DNA of 52,125 nucleotides from Acidobacteriaceae bacterium. GTDB taxonomy: Bacteria; Acidobacteriota; Terriglobia; Terriglobales; Acidobacteriaceae. The DNA lies in the NCBI GenBank assembly GCA_030041305.1, contig JASHOC010000267.1, positions 1 to 52,125 on the forward strand, written 5' to 3'. Of this stretch, positions 41,289-50,142 are shown one piece after another. A program made the translations under genes and the position numbers. Positions within the stretch are counted from its first letter, which is position 1. The number at the start of each line of letters is the position of its first letter. The notes under the pieces are model-generated. The model was not told the origin of the DNA. It made no database searches and saw nothing but the letters and a program-made list of their open reading frames with translations.

Positions 41289-42152
41289 CTATCGCAAGCT
41301 CTCCGCCTCCGCGCCACCAAGCGAGCGCAACAATTCAATCGCCTGCCGGTACCCCAGCCCCACAGGCAGAGGCGCAAACCGGCTTTCCTCCTCCACGGTG
41401 TCAAAATTGCGGCTCTTGAAGAACACCCTCCCGCTCATCGCCATCTGAAGACGCACCGTCCGCCATTGTCCGCCGCCCACGTCCGCCTGGTCGATCTCGA
41501 TCCACCCACCCTTGGCCAATCGCCCCACCAATCCCCAACCAAAGTCCACATCTCGTAGCAGCCGGCCTTTGAGCCGCGTCACCCGCTCCTGCGCCGGGTC
41601 GATCCAGATTTCCCCCGCCATCGACTTGAGGATCTGCGTTTCCAGGTCGGAAGGCGAAAAATCCGGGTCGGGACGAAAATTGAACCTCTCCACCATTTCT
41701 CCCGTGCTCTCCGCGGACCCCGCATACTGGTAAACAAACGCCCTCGGCAGCGCCCGCAACAACGCCAGGGCGCGCTCCGCGTCTTCTGCTTCCTCCTGCT
41801 TGCGATGCCGCTGCCGGCCAGGATCTCTATAGAGCGCCGTCATCCGCGCCTGTTCTTTTTCTTCGGCCTCCGCGCTCAGCGGCTGGTTATCGACTGAGAG
41901 TAGCTGGGCCACCTCGCCGTCCTTGGTTTCGTAAATCTCCTTGTTGGTCGTGAGCCGGGGAGTCGTTTTGCGCAGCAGGTAGCGCATGGGGTGATTTGGG
42001 TCTTCGGCCGCGCGCAGTTCATTGGCCAGCGCCCGATCCACCAGCGCCTGCGCCTCTTCCGGCGCAACCGCGTTTGGGGCGGAAACAAGCGCTTGGGCCC
42101 GCAGCATCAGAGCCCAAGCGAACAGAAGACCAACCACGAAAAACTTGCGCAC
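41289..42152 (-). CDS. Exported protein of unknown function
   Basis: A 287-residue protein with a signal peptide (MRKFFVVGLLFAWALMLRAQA). The mature part has a charged helical N-half (EAQALVDRALANELRAAEDP, EAEEKEQARMTALYRDPGRQ) and a beta-rich C-half with segments FNFRPDPDFSPSDLETQIL and GEIWIDPAQERVTRLKGRLL, a pattern reminiscent of outer-membrane lipoprotein-carrier-like beta sheets. It is a conserved hypothetical type of acidobacteria; no function assigned. Convergent with atpE. Confidence 0.7.
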   Translation of the reverse strand: MRKFFVVGLLFAWALMLRAQALVSAPNAVAPEEAQALVDRALANELRAAEDPNHPMRYLLRKTTPRLTTNKEIYETKDGEVAQLLSVDNQPLSAEAEEKEQARMTALYRDPGRQRHRKQEEAEDAERALALLRALPRAFVYQYAGSAESTGEMVERFNFRPDPDFSPSDLETQILKSMAGEIWIDPAQERVTRLKGRLLRDVDFGWGLVGRLAKGGWIEIDQADVGGGQWRTVRLQMAMSGRVFFKSRNFDTVEEESRFAPLPVGLGYRQAIELLRSLGGAEAESLR

Positions 42153-42310
42153 GGCCCTCGCTTCAGCGGCGTCGAGCGGCTTTTCGCCCGCCGCTGTGTT
42201 ACATTAGACGCCAAGGCAAACCTCAAGTTTCTCAGATTGAAGCAACCCGCCCCGGTTGCGTATAGTGCGGGCAGGGGCTGGTCGCAGCCTGACGGAAGGG
42301 AAAATCGTTC

Positions 42311-42691
42311 ATGCCAGTGGAGAATAGTGCTGCGCGTATCGGCAAAAGTGTCGTCATCTGCGGCGAAGTCAAGGGAAGCGAAGATCTGATCGTCGACGGG
42401 CGCATCGAAGGCACCATCAACCTCGCTGAGAGTCGTTTGACCATCGGCCCCAACGCCAGCGTCGCCGCCGATCTTACCGCGCGGGACGTGCTGATTCTCG
42501 GCCGCGTTCAGGGCAATGTGTTGGCCAGCGGTCGCGTCGAACTGCGCGCCGGTTGCTCCGTGGAAGGCGACATCCGCGCTCTCCGCCTCGCGATTGAAGA
42601 TAATGCCGTGTTTCGCGGCAAGGTCGATCTCACCCAGGGCGCGGCCAAGGGCTCGGACGGAGCCGTCGTGACCCAAAGCGGAGCCAAGTGA
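42311..42691 (+). CDS. Bactofilin (polymer-forming cytoskeletal protein)
   Basis: A 126-residue bactofilin that self-assembles into filaments beneath the membrane. A short tail precedes the right-handed beta-helix (GKSVVICGEVKGSEDLIVDG, GRIEGTINL, LILGRVQGNVLASGRVEL, GCSVEGDIRALRLAIEDNA). The hydrophobic spacing of five to six residues is typical. It lies 36 bp before the methyltransferase-like gene on the same strand. Confidence 0.9.
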   Translation: MPVENSAARIGKSVVICGEVKGSEDLIVDGRIEGTINLAESRLTIGPNASVAADLTARDVLILGRVQGNVLASGRVELRAGCSVEGDIRALRLAIEDNAVFRGKVDLTQGAAKGSDGAVVTQSGAK

Positions 42692-42727
42692 TCCCTTCGC
42701 GCGCGCATTTGTTAGCCTCCGTGTCAT

Positions 42728-43423
42728 TTGCGGCCTCCAGCTTCCGAAAATGCCGTCGAGGTTGTCTCGTTGCTTAGCCGCTGGTTCGAAAAAAAACAGG
42801 AGAGCGGCGCCGCAGCCCCCGCTGCGGGCCTCACCGGCCCCAGGGTGCCGCGTCATTCTGGCGGCTGGTCGGTGCTGCGCAAACGCTTGCAGGCGGATCC
42901 CGGCCTCCGCATCATGGATATCGGCTACACCTCGCCCACCAACATCAACTATCTCACCAGCCTCGGTCACAGCATCTTTATGGCCGATCTTGTCCACGAG
43001 GCCTGCACCGGCGGCTGGCAAACCGGCGTCGACGAGGAAGGCGCTCCCGTCTGGAACGTCGACGGCTTCCTTGCCCAAAGCTTCAACTTCGCTGGCCGCA
43101 CGTTCGACGTGGTGCTGCTGTGGACCGCCCTCGACTACCTGCCGGAGCCGCTGGTTCAACCGGTGGTCGACCGTCTGGCTTCGGCCATGAACCCGGCAGG
43201 CCAGGTGTTGGCCTTCTTCCACACCCGCAAGCAGGGCGAGGAGACCGTCAACTGCCGCTTTCACGTCACCCCCGGCGACGATGTCGAGATGCAGTTGGCA
43301 GAGCAGTTCCCGATCCAGCGCGCCTTCACCAACCGCAGCATCGAACGGCTTTTCTCCGGCTGGTCCGGTCACCGCCAGTTCCTCGCCAAGGACAGCGTCT
43401 CTGAAGTCATCATGACGCGATGA
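42728..43423 (+). CDS. Methyltransferase-like protein of unknown target
   Basis: A protein of about 231 residues with a Rossmann-type SAM-methyltransferase layout: a first strand LRIMDIGYTSPTNINYL (motif I-like but lacking the usual GxGxG), an acidic end of strand 2 (IFMADL), and FDVVLLWTALDYLPEP (motif IV-like with following helix). The altered motif I makes catalysis uncertain. The first possible start is TTG at 42728, with no clear ribosome-binding site; the start is uncertain. The 118-bp repeat copy 3 begins 49 bp after its stop. It probably forms a unit with the bactofilin gene. Confidence 0.65.
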   Translation: MRPPASENAVEVVSLLSRWFEKKQESGAAAPAAGLTGPRVPRHSGGWSVLRKRLQADPGLRIMDIGYTSPTNINYLTSLGHSIFMADLVHEACTGGWQTGVDEEGAPVWNVDGFLAQSFNFAGRTFDVVLLWTALDYLPEPLVQPVVDRLASAMNPAGQVLAFFHTRKQGEETVNCRFHVTPGDDVEMQLAEQFPIQRAFTNRSIERLFSGWSGHRQFLAKDSVSEVIMTR

Positions 43424-43472
43424 CGGGTCATATTCTGCGAACGCCCCTTTCTGCGTCTATTCGAAGAAGAAC

Positions 43473-43590
43473 CTATAGCGGTTCTCCAATTGGTGTAGAG
43501 CAGAACCTCGAACGTTGAGTGGCGTTTTTCCCAAGAAAACGCCACCTGGCACGCCCCTCAAAACTCCACGGGAATTGGAGAACCGCCGTA
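43473..43590 (+). repeat. 118-bp dispersed repeat, copy 3
   Basis: Identical to copy 1 over all 118 bp when oriented alike, and two bases different from copy 2. It follows the methyltransferase-like gene in sense orientation, and its right end (43558-43590) codes, on the minus strand, for the last residues and stop codon of the radical SAM protein. Confidence 0.9.
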
Positions 43591-44622
43591 GGCGTCTCCA
43601 AACGGCAGCCAGGGCTGCGTCTCGACCATCGCCGCGCCCCGCGCTCCTATGTCTATTTCGCTCATCTGCTCCGCGTACCGCCGGCCAAGCTTGTACTCCC
43701 GGCAAATCGACTCCACCAGTTCCCCCACGCGCTGCTTGTACACTGCCGAGACAAATGCGCTCGTCGCATAGCGCCGCTCATACGCTTCCGCCTGGGCGGG
43801 GAAATGCTCGCGCACAAAGCCGAGAAAAGTCGGCCGTGAGCAAGGCTTCAAAAACAGCGCCCCGGCAAACAAAAAACTGGCTCGCGCCCCCGCCGCGGCC
43901 TTGGCTACGGCCTCAATCGAAGTCCGGGTGTCCGTGATTCCCGGCATCAGCGGGGAACACATCACCCCCGTCCGCACCCCCTCCTGCCGAAGCCTCTCGA
44001 CCGTCGCCATGCGCAGGTCCGGCCGCGGCGCCCGCGGCTCCAGAATTCGCGCCAGCCCGGTGTTCATCGTCGTCACCGTCACGTGCACCGTCAGCGCGTG
44101 CCGCTTCGCAATCTCCTTCAGCAGGTCCAGATCGCGCCCAATCAACGTCGACTTGGTAATGATCCCCAGCCGGAACCCATCGGTGCGTGCAAACACCTCG
44201 AGCAGCGAGCGCGTAATGCGCCGCTTCCGTTCCAGCGGCTGGTACGGGTCGGTTACTGTTCCCAGCGCGATCTCCGTTCCCGGCTTTAACCGCGCTAATT
44301 CCTGCTCGAGCAGCCACGCGGCGTTCTCTTTGAAATAGATCTTGCGCTCAAACTCCTCGGGATTGCGCAACTCCAAGAACTCGTGCGTGTACCGCGCATA
44401 GCAGTACCGGCAGCCAAACTCACAGCCGCGGTAAGGGTTGATGGCGTGCGAAAATGGCAACTTCCGCCGGGAGGTGACTTTATTCAGAATCGACCGTGAC
44501 TTGAGCGGCCGGTACTCGGTCAGGCAGCCCGTCGCCTCCAGCGGAGCTTCGGCCGCGCGACGGGCAAGGGGCCCCAACGGCTCGGCCTGGAGAATGGGGA
44601 AGAGGGTCTCTATTTTCGCCAT
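43558..44622 (-). CDS. Radical SAM protein (Rv2578c/PA0069-like)
   Basis: A 354-residue radical SAM enzyme of a family related to spore photoproduct lyase but of unknown substrate. The 4Fe-4S-binding cysteines are CEFGCRYC (Cys67, Cys71, Cys74) in NPYRGCEFGCRYCYARYTHE. Next come GTVTDPYQPLERK and ITKSTLIGRDLDLL (SAM-binding strand region), VTVTTMNTGLARILEPRAP and a late cysteine in KPCSRPTFL. The last 11 codons (GGSPIPVEF and stop) lie in the 118-bp repeat, so the original C-terminus was replaced by the insertion. Start ATG; divergent from the UlaG-like gene. Confidence 0.85.
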   Translation of the reverse strand: MAKIETLFPILQAEPLGPLARRAAEAPLEATGCLTEYRPLKSRSILNKVTSRRKLPFSHAINPYRGCEFGCRYCYARYTHEFLELRNPEEFERKIYFKENAAWLLEQELARLKPGTEIALGTVTDPYQPLERKRRITRSLLEVFARTDGFRLGIITKSTLIGRDLDLLKEIAKRHALTVHVTVTTMNTGLARILEPRAPRPDLRMATVERLRQEGVRTGVMCSPLMPGITDTRTSIEAVAKAAAGARASFLFAGALFLKPCSRPTFLGFVREHFPAQAEAYERRYATSAFVSAVYKQRVGELVESICREYKLGRRYAEQMSEIDIGARGAAMVETQPWLPFGDAYGGSPIPVEF

Positions 44623-44877
44623 ATATTCGCCTAATCCGAAAGCCTACTCTTGCCTTCAGGCGCCGTCAAGCGTTAGTTCTCGAAAAGAGAGCTTCTAGCC
44701 GTTCGCCCTTAGTTCCCGCCTTCCTGCGCGATTGATGGCCTCTAGGGACATTTCCTGACCTGAACGAAACGGCGATCCGCCATACGGCGCCTTCATTGCG
44801 GCAATGAACGCATACCGTTGGCCATCGGCTGCGATCTTGGGCTCGAAGCGAACAGATTTTGCTGGGGGAGGAATTTC

Positions 44878-45588
44878 ATGACTGCAGCGAAAGCAACCCG
44901 TGTCACCTGGCTCGGCCACGCCACTGTCCTGCTCGAAACCGCTCAGGACACAAACATCCTCATCGATCCGTTTATCGCCCAGAACCCCAAATATCCCAAG
45001 GACTTCAACCTGCCCGCCAAAATCGACTACGTCCTCCTCACTCACGGCCATGGCGACCACATCTCCGATGCGGTTCCGGTCGCTCGCAAGCACGGCTCAA
45101 CTGTCGTCGCCATCTATGAGCTGGCCGACTACATCGGCCGCCAGGGAATTCCCGAAACCATCGGCATGAATCTCGGCGGAACCGTCCAACTGCGCGACGT
45201 TGCCGCCACCATGGTCGAATCCACGCACTCCGCCGCCGCCCAGGACGACCAGGGCGTCCATTACGTGGGCGTAGCCACCGGTTTCGTGCTGAGCGTCGCC
45301 GAGGGACCCGTGCTTTACCATGCCGGCGACACCAACGTCTTCGGCGACATGGGCCTGATCCGCGAACTCTACCACCCGAAGGTAGCGATGCTGCCCATCG
45401 GCGGTTTTTACACCATGGGGCCAAACGAAGCGGCCCTTGCCGTGCGCCTGCTGGGTCCCGAAGTGGTTCTACCCATTCACTTCGGCACCTTTCCGCCCCT
45501 CACCGGCACGCCGCAGCAGCTCGCCGCGCTCACCGGTTCCGCAGTACAGGTTGTGCAATGGAAGCCCGGCGAATCGTACGTCGCGTGA
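44878..45588 (+). CDS. UlaG-like metal-dependent hydrolase (UPF0173)
   Basis: A 236-residue metallo-beta-lactamase-fold hydrolase of the UPF0173/UlaG group. The first metal-binding motif is LLTHGHGDHISDA (HxHxDH). Others are ESTHSAA, LYHAGDTNVFGDM (with Asp bridging) and VLPIHFGTFPPL (last His). The substrate is unknown. GGGGGAGGA lies 5 nt before the ATG. The 255-bp spacer to the divergent radical SAM gene contains no gene. Confidence 0.85.
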   Translation: MTAAKATRVTWLGHATVLLETAQDTNILIDPFIAQNPKYPKDFNLPAKIDYVLLTHGHGDHISDAVPVARKHGSTVVAIYELADYIGRQGIPETIGMNLGGTVQLRDVAATMVESTHSAAAQDDQGVHYVGVATGFVLSVAEGPVLYHAGDTNVFGDMGLIRELYHPKVAMLPIGGFYTMGPNEAALAVRLLGPEVVLPIHFGTFPPLTGTPQQLAALTGSAVQVVQWKPGESYVA

Positions 45589-45604
45589 ACGTCTTAACAG
45601 GCCC

Positions 45605-47968
45605 CTAATGCTTCTGATCGGCCGCATGCTCGCTTCGGCGCGGAGCGCTGGGAAGCGCCGGAAGACTCCCGCGATCCTGCCCTGCCGATTTCGTGCTCGA
45701 CGCTGTGGACGTGGCGTGCAGGTTGCGCAAATCGCGCAGGACTTCGGCTTTTTCCCGCGCGTATTGCCCGGCTAGCCGCGTCAGCGCGTAGGTGATGATC
45801 TCGCTGTGGTGCAGGTCCTGCACGCTGGGATCGCGGCGCATATTCAGCCACAGCCGGTGCACCAGTTGCACGTCGTCGGGGCTGAGCGCCGGCGCGTGCG
45901 GCCCGATGTAAAACACCTTCACGTCGCCGTCGTCGCCCACCACGCAGAAATTGAACTGGCGTTTGGTGTCGGGCAGCGCTTCCCACGCTTGCCCCATGTG
46001 GTACGCCTGTTCCTCCGCGCTCATCGAGCTGGAGGCTCCCGCCACCACCGATTCCACTTCCAGCGAATTCGCGGTCTGCACCAGCGCGGCAAACACATCT
46101 CCCGCAGGAACCACCAGCAGCGAGACCTTTTTGCCAAAACTCTCGGCCACTGCCACCGCCTTCGTGAAGACCATCTGTTCATGTTCGCTGAAACTTTGCT
46201 GCTCGGCGCTCAGAAACTCCGGCCCGCCCACACCCATAAGCCGCACGCTGATCACCACCACGTCGCGATCGTCGGTGCTGGTGCGCGCCAGCGTCCACTT
46301 CAGCGCCATCGGATTCGCCGCATCGCGCATCGTCACCATGATGCCTCCGGGACGAATGGCTGCCGACTCGCGGCTGATGGTCTCCTGGTGCTCCAGTTGA
46401 AAGTGGTCTTTCATTTGCCGTGCGGTCACCGCATGCCGCCGCATGTTTTGCCGCTCGGAGATGGCGAAAACGATGAAAAATCCCGCCGTAAAGCTCACTC
46501 CGCTGATGGTGGCCACCGATTTGGTGAACAGGTTGACGGTCGCCGTGGTCAGCAGCACCATAAACACCGAAATCAGGCCGACCGGAATCTCTGTGTTTCC
46601 GATGTGCAGATTCGGAGGCGTCTTCCAACCACGCTCTCCGTGGTACTTCCAGCGCAGCACCAGCATGGCCAGATTGTTGAACGTGAAGGACCAGATCACG
46701 CCGAATGCGTATGCCTCGCCCAACATGATCACATTGCCTCGGCTGGCCACGATCGTGATCATTTGGAGCGCGAAGACCAGGTTGAGAATCCGGTAGCTGG
46801 TGCCGTACTTCCTGTGCGGCCTGCGGAACCAGTCGGTGAGCACCCCGTCTTCCGCCACGCGCATCAGCACCCCGGCGGCGCCGATAATCGAGGCGTTAAT
46901 GGCCCCGGAAAGGATCAGGAAGCCCACAAACACCACAAAAATCCGGAACGCGATGCGCATGAACAGCGGTCCCACCATGTACATGGCCAAGCCGGCGATC
47001 AGGTTGTTCTGGTAAATCTCGGTGCGGGGCCCGGTGGGAATCAGCATCGAAGCCAGCAGCGTGGCGCCGCCCGTAAACAGCAGGCTGTAAATCGCGATGA
47101 TGATGGCCGCGCGCTTCAGGTTCTTGAGCTTGGGGTGCTGGATCTCCCGGTTCACCTGCGCCAGGGTCTCTTCGCCGCTCATCGCCAGGATAGAGTGTCC
47201 GAGCGCCATGATGATCCCGAAGAGCCCGAAGAGCGGAAGCCCCGTTCCCTTGAGAAAGCCGAGCGCATCGCTGCTGAAGTGCAGGTTCGCTGGTGTCGGG
47301 GCGGGCGGCAGGTGAACACCCCGTATGTAGATCGAGTAGAAGCCCCACACGAACAGGATGACCACCATCACCGTGGTCACCTCCATGACGCGCAGGGCCT
47401 TGTCGCTGGATTCTTCGATCCCTTTGATGTTTTGCCACCAGTAATAGATCGTGACCACGGCCGCGAACAGGGCCGAAGTGTGGTTCACGTCGAACTGGAA
47501 GGCGTGCCCCCCCGCAACCAGCGCCGTGGGAAGCAGTTGGTGATGGTTGGCGGTCACCATCAGCTCGTTCAGCAGGCCGGTAATGTATTGTCCGGCCGAA
47601 ACGCCCGAGATCGGACCGGTGAGAATGTAGTCGAACATCAGCGCCGAGACGCTGACCTTGGCGAACGTGCCGCCGAGCGCCTCCTTCACCACCCGGTACA
47701 CCCCGCCGCGCGTAAACATCGAACAGCTCTCGACGTACACCGCGCGTACGGCGAAGCTGAACAGCATGATGGCCAGGATGAACCACGGCGCGGACGCTCC
47801 AATGGCCTGCTCGGCGATGCCGCCGGCATAAAACGCCGAAGATCCTAAATCATTGAGAACGACGGCTGCCGCCCGCCAAAAGGAGATGAACGTGAGCATC
47901 ACCGACGATGCCACGATGAGCCGTACGCGGTCGTTTGGAGGGGCTACGGTCGTGCGGGTAGAGGCCAT
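45605..47968 (-). CDS. APC-family transporter with UspA-like C-terminal domain
   Basis: A 787-residue protein. Residues about 20-500 form an amino acid-polyamine-organocation permease with about 12 helices (first SVMLTFISFWRAAAVVLNDL). The soluble rest (about 550-760) resembles a universal-stress-type fold: VVVISVRLMGVGG, LLVVPAGDVFAAL and VESVVAGASSSMSAEEQA. Such a tail could couple uptake to nucleotide or stress sensing, but this is inference. The C-terminal about 35 residues are low complexity. The ATG at 47968 is preferred; 12 more codons lie upstream (48004). Its stop is convergent with the hydrolase gene 16 bp away. Confidence 0.8.
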   Translation of the reverse strand: MASTRTTVAPPNDRVRLIVASSVMLTFISFWRAAAVVLNDLGSSAFYAGGIAEQAIGASAPWFILAIMLFSFAVRAVYVESCSMFTRGGVYRVVKEALGGTFAKVSVSALMFDYILTGPISGVSAGQYITGLLNELMVTANHHQLLPTALVAGGHAFQFDVNHTSALFAAVVTIYYWWQNIKGIEESSDKALRVMEVTTVMVVILFVWGFYSIYIRGVHLPPAPTPANLHFSSDALGFLKGTGLPLFGLFGIIMALGHSILAMSGEETLAQVNREIQHPKLKNLKRAAIIIAIYSLLFTGGATLLASMLIPTGPRTEIYQNNLIAGLAMYMVGPLFMRIAFRIFVVFVGFLILSGAINASIIGAAGVLMRVAEDGVLTDWFRRPHRKYGTSYRILNLVFALQMITIVASRGNVIMLGEAYAFGVIWSFTFNNLAMLVLRWKYHGERGWKTPPNLHIGNTEIPVGLISVFMVLLTTATVNLFTKSVATISGVSFTAGFFIVFAISERQNMRRHAVTARQMKDHFQLEHQETISRESAAIRPGGIMVTMRDAANPMALKWTLARTSTDDRDVVVISVRLMGVGGPEFLSAEQQSFSEHEQMVFTKAVAVAESFGKKVSLLVVPAGDVFAALVQTANSLEVESVVAGASSSMSAEEQAYHMGQAWEALPDTKRQFNFCVVGDDGDVKVFYIGPHAPALSPDDVQLVHRLWLNMRRDPSVQDLHHSEIITYALTRLAGQYAREKAEVLRDLRNLHATSTASSTKSAGQDRGSLPALPSAPRRSEHAADQKH

Positions 47969-48100
47969 CGCAACAATGCCGGCGCAGCGGCCGGCCAAAT
48001 ACACTCACAGGCGCACTATCATCGCACGCCCTGGGCTGAGTCTATTGCCCCATCGAAGCACTGTCAATCCTCGCCCACACGCCCGCTTCGAGACACGCGC

Positions 48101-48226
48101 TTAGTCCTTGCCGAACAATTCTTTACTATCTTCAACAAAACTGATGACCACCACCACCGCCGATCCCACCAGCCCGACAAAGAACATCGCCTCGAGCACC
48201 CGCATGAAGAAGACCGCCAGTCTCAT
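48101..48226 (-). CDS. Small single-pass membrane protein
   Basis: A 41-residue frame, MRLAVFFMRVLEAMFFVGLV followed by GSAVVVVISFVEDSKELFGK, with one strong membrane helix and a charged cytosolic end. It lies between the transporter and lnt on the minus strand, and the coding density and ATG with downstream hydrophobic pattern support a real gene. Too short for family assignment; function unknown. Confidence 0.5.
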   Translation of the reverse strand: MRLAVFFMRVLEAMFFVGLVGSAVVVVISFVEDSKELFGKD

Positions 48227-48349
48227 GCGTTCGATTGTAGCCTGAATCCCGATTAAGGCCCCGTGCCCCGCCCCACAGGCCCCGCTCGCCTTGCTCGTTC
48301 CCCGCGCTCCATGCGATACACTCCAGCCTGTATGCGGCCGTCACCCTGT

Positions 48350-50077
48350 ATGCAGCCGTCAACCCGGAAATCAGCGGCCTCGCCTTCTAATTCAGAGGTT
48401 TTGCCTTCGGCGCCAGGGGGATGGACTTCGTGGCCCGCGGCCACTCTCTCCGCCGCCCTGCTTGAACTGCCCTTTCCTCTCGCCGGGCCGCTGCCTCCAT
48501 GGCGCAGCATCTTCGCCTGGTTTGCCCTGGTCCCGCTTCTGTGGGCCGTTCTCTCGCCGCAAAACCCCACCCGCTCCCACCCTGCGCGCCGCGCCTTTCT
48601 CCTCGCCTACGTGTGCGGCGTCCTCTGGTACCTCGGCAATTGCTATTGGATCTACAACACCATGCTCATGTATGGCGATTTACCGCGATGGGTGGCTGCG
48701 TTGCTGCTCCTCGGCTTCAGCCTGGTTCTCGGCCTCTACTTCGGCCTTTTCGGACTCGGCGTCCACGTCATCGGCCGCTCCACCGGTTCCACGCGCCTCG
48801 CGCTCGCGGTCGCACCCTTTTTCTGGACGGCTCTCGATCTCGCCGCTGCGCGCATCACTTCCGTCCCCTGGGATCAGCTCGGCTACTCCCAAGTTGATAA
48901 CGCCCTCATCAGCCAGCTCGCTCCCTGGACTGGCGTCTACGGCCTCACCTTTGTCCTCGTCGCCGTCAACGCCCTTCTCGCCGGCGGTCTGCTCTTGGGC
49001 AGCCGCGCCCACCGCAACCTCTCCGGCCGCTGGGCTTGGACCCTATGCGGCGCGTTTCTGCTGGCCGTCGGTTTTGCCGGCGTTTTTGTCCCCCCGCCCC
49101 AACCCGGGCCCGCCGCCACAGCTGTCCTCATCCAGCCCGATCTCAACGTCGGCGAGGCCAACAATTGGTTCGGTGTCTCCTGGAACCAGCACATCGCCCA
49201 GTTCACCCGCCTGGCTCAGGAACAGTGCAATGTCTACATCGCAGGCATCCCCCAAACCGGCGCGCCCACCGCCAAAATCGACTGCCCGCCTTACCCCACC
49301 CCTCCCGATCTCGTCGCCTGGCCGGAATCGCCCGCGCCCTTCATTCAAGGCGAGCCGCGCTTTGCCGAAGCCATGCGCGCCACCGCCCTCGCCGTCCACG
49401 CCCCGCTCGTCGTCGGCGGCGTCGGCACGGATTACTCCCCCGAGGACCAGGCCTGGCGCTACTACAACTCCGCCCTGATCATCGGCGCCGATGGTCATTT
49501 TGCCGGCCGCTACGACAAAATCCACCTCGTCCCCTTCGGCGAGTACATCCCCTTCCAGGAACTCCTTTCCTTCGCCCACAAGCTCACCGGCCGCGTCGGC
49601 CAATTCACGCGCGGCCAGGTGCGCACCGTCTTTCTCCTCAACGGCCATCGCTACGGCGTCTTTATCTGCTATGAAGCCGTCTTCGCCGACGAGGTCCGCC
49701 AGTTCGCCCGCCGCGGCGCCCAGGTGCTCGTCAACATCAGCGATGACGGATGGTACGGCGACACCAGCGCTCCCTGGCAGCATCTCAACATGGCCCGCAT
49801 GCGCGCCATCGAAAACCGCCGCTGGATCCTGCGCGACACCAACACCGGCGTCACCGCTTCCATCGATCCCTACGGCCGCGTCCGCCAGAGCCTTCCCCGC
49901 CATCAAATCGGCGCACTTCCCGCCCAATTCGCCTTCCGCGACCAGATCACCTTCTACACCGCCCACGGCGACGTCTTCGCCTGGGCTTGCGCCTTATTCA
50001 GTCTGGGGATTGTGGCCTGGGCAGGAGGACGGCCTCAGCGCAAGCAGGCTGGGTACGGAGGGAGCAGGAGCCTTTAG
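48350..50077 (+). CDS. lnt: Apolipoprotein N-acyltransferase
   Basis: A 575-residue membrane enzyme that adds the third acyl chain to lipoproteins, acting on the periplasmic face. The N-half has about six to seven helices (IFAWFALVPLLWAVL, LLLLGFSLVLGLYFGLFGLG). The nitrilase-like domain contains the triad: Glu in VAWPESPAP, Lys in YDKIHLVPFGEY and Cys in VFICYEAVFAD. The start is unclear; ATG at 48350, with alternatives at 48332 and 48311 and a GTG at 48263, none with a strong ribosome-binding site. The last six codons and stop lie in the REP hairpin at 50066-50081, so the C-terminus was modified by insertion. Confidence 0.85.
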   Translation: MQPSTRKSAASPSNSEVLPSAPGGWTSWPAATLSAALLELPFPLAGPLPPWRSIFAWFALVPLLWAVLSPQNPTRSHPARRAFLLAYVCGVLWYLGNCYWIYNTMLMYGDLPRWVAALLLLGFSLVLGLYFGLFGLGVHVIGRSTGSTRLALAVAPFFWTALDLAAARITSVPWDQLGYSQVDNALISQLAPWTGVYGLTFVLVAVNALLAGGLLLGSRAHRNLSGRWAWTLCGAFLLAVGFAGVFVPPPQPGPAATAVLIQPDLNVGEANNWFGVSWNQHIAQFTRLAQEQCNVYIAGIPQTGAPTAKIDCPPYPTPPDLVAWPESPAPFIQGEPRFAEAMRATALAVHAPLVVGGVGTDYSPEDQAWRYYNSALIIGADGHFAGRYDKIHLVPFGEYIPFQELLSFAHKLTGRVGQFTRGQVRTVFLLNGHRYGVFICYEAVFADEVRQFARRGAQVLVNISDDGWYGDTSAPWQHLNMARMRAIENRRWILRDTNTGVTASIDPYGRVRQSLPRHQIGALPAQFAFRDQITFYTAHGDVFAWACALFSLGIVAWAGGRPQRKQAGYGGSRSL

Positions 50078-50123
50078 GCTCCTGGCTGCGGGCATTCAAT
50101 CAAAGTGGCTTTAGCCACGGGCC
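50057..50123 (+). repeat. REP-type hairpin pair, left of RAYT gene
   Basis: Two small hairpins: aggagcctttaggctcct and, 30 bp on, gtggctttagccac. The whole block ggagggagcagg to cacgggcc is matched in opposite orientation by 50598-50662. This is the layout of a REPIN. The lnt stop codon TAG lies in the first loop. Confidence 0.8.
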
Positions 50124-50142
50124 TTTCGTTTATGATTCCGGG

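Noticed and set aside
45806..47848. Long plus-strand open frame opposite the APC transporter
   Set aside because: His/Arg/Gln-rich translation without any domain; the minus strand encodes a convincing permease.
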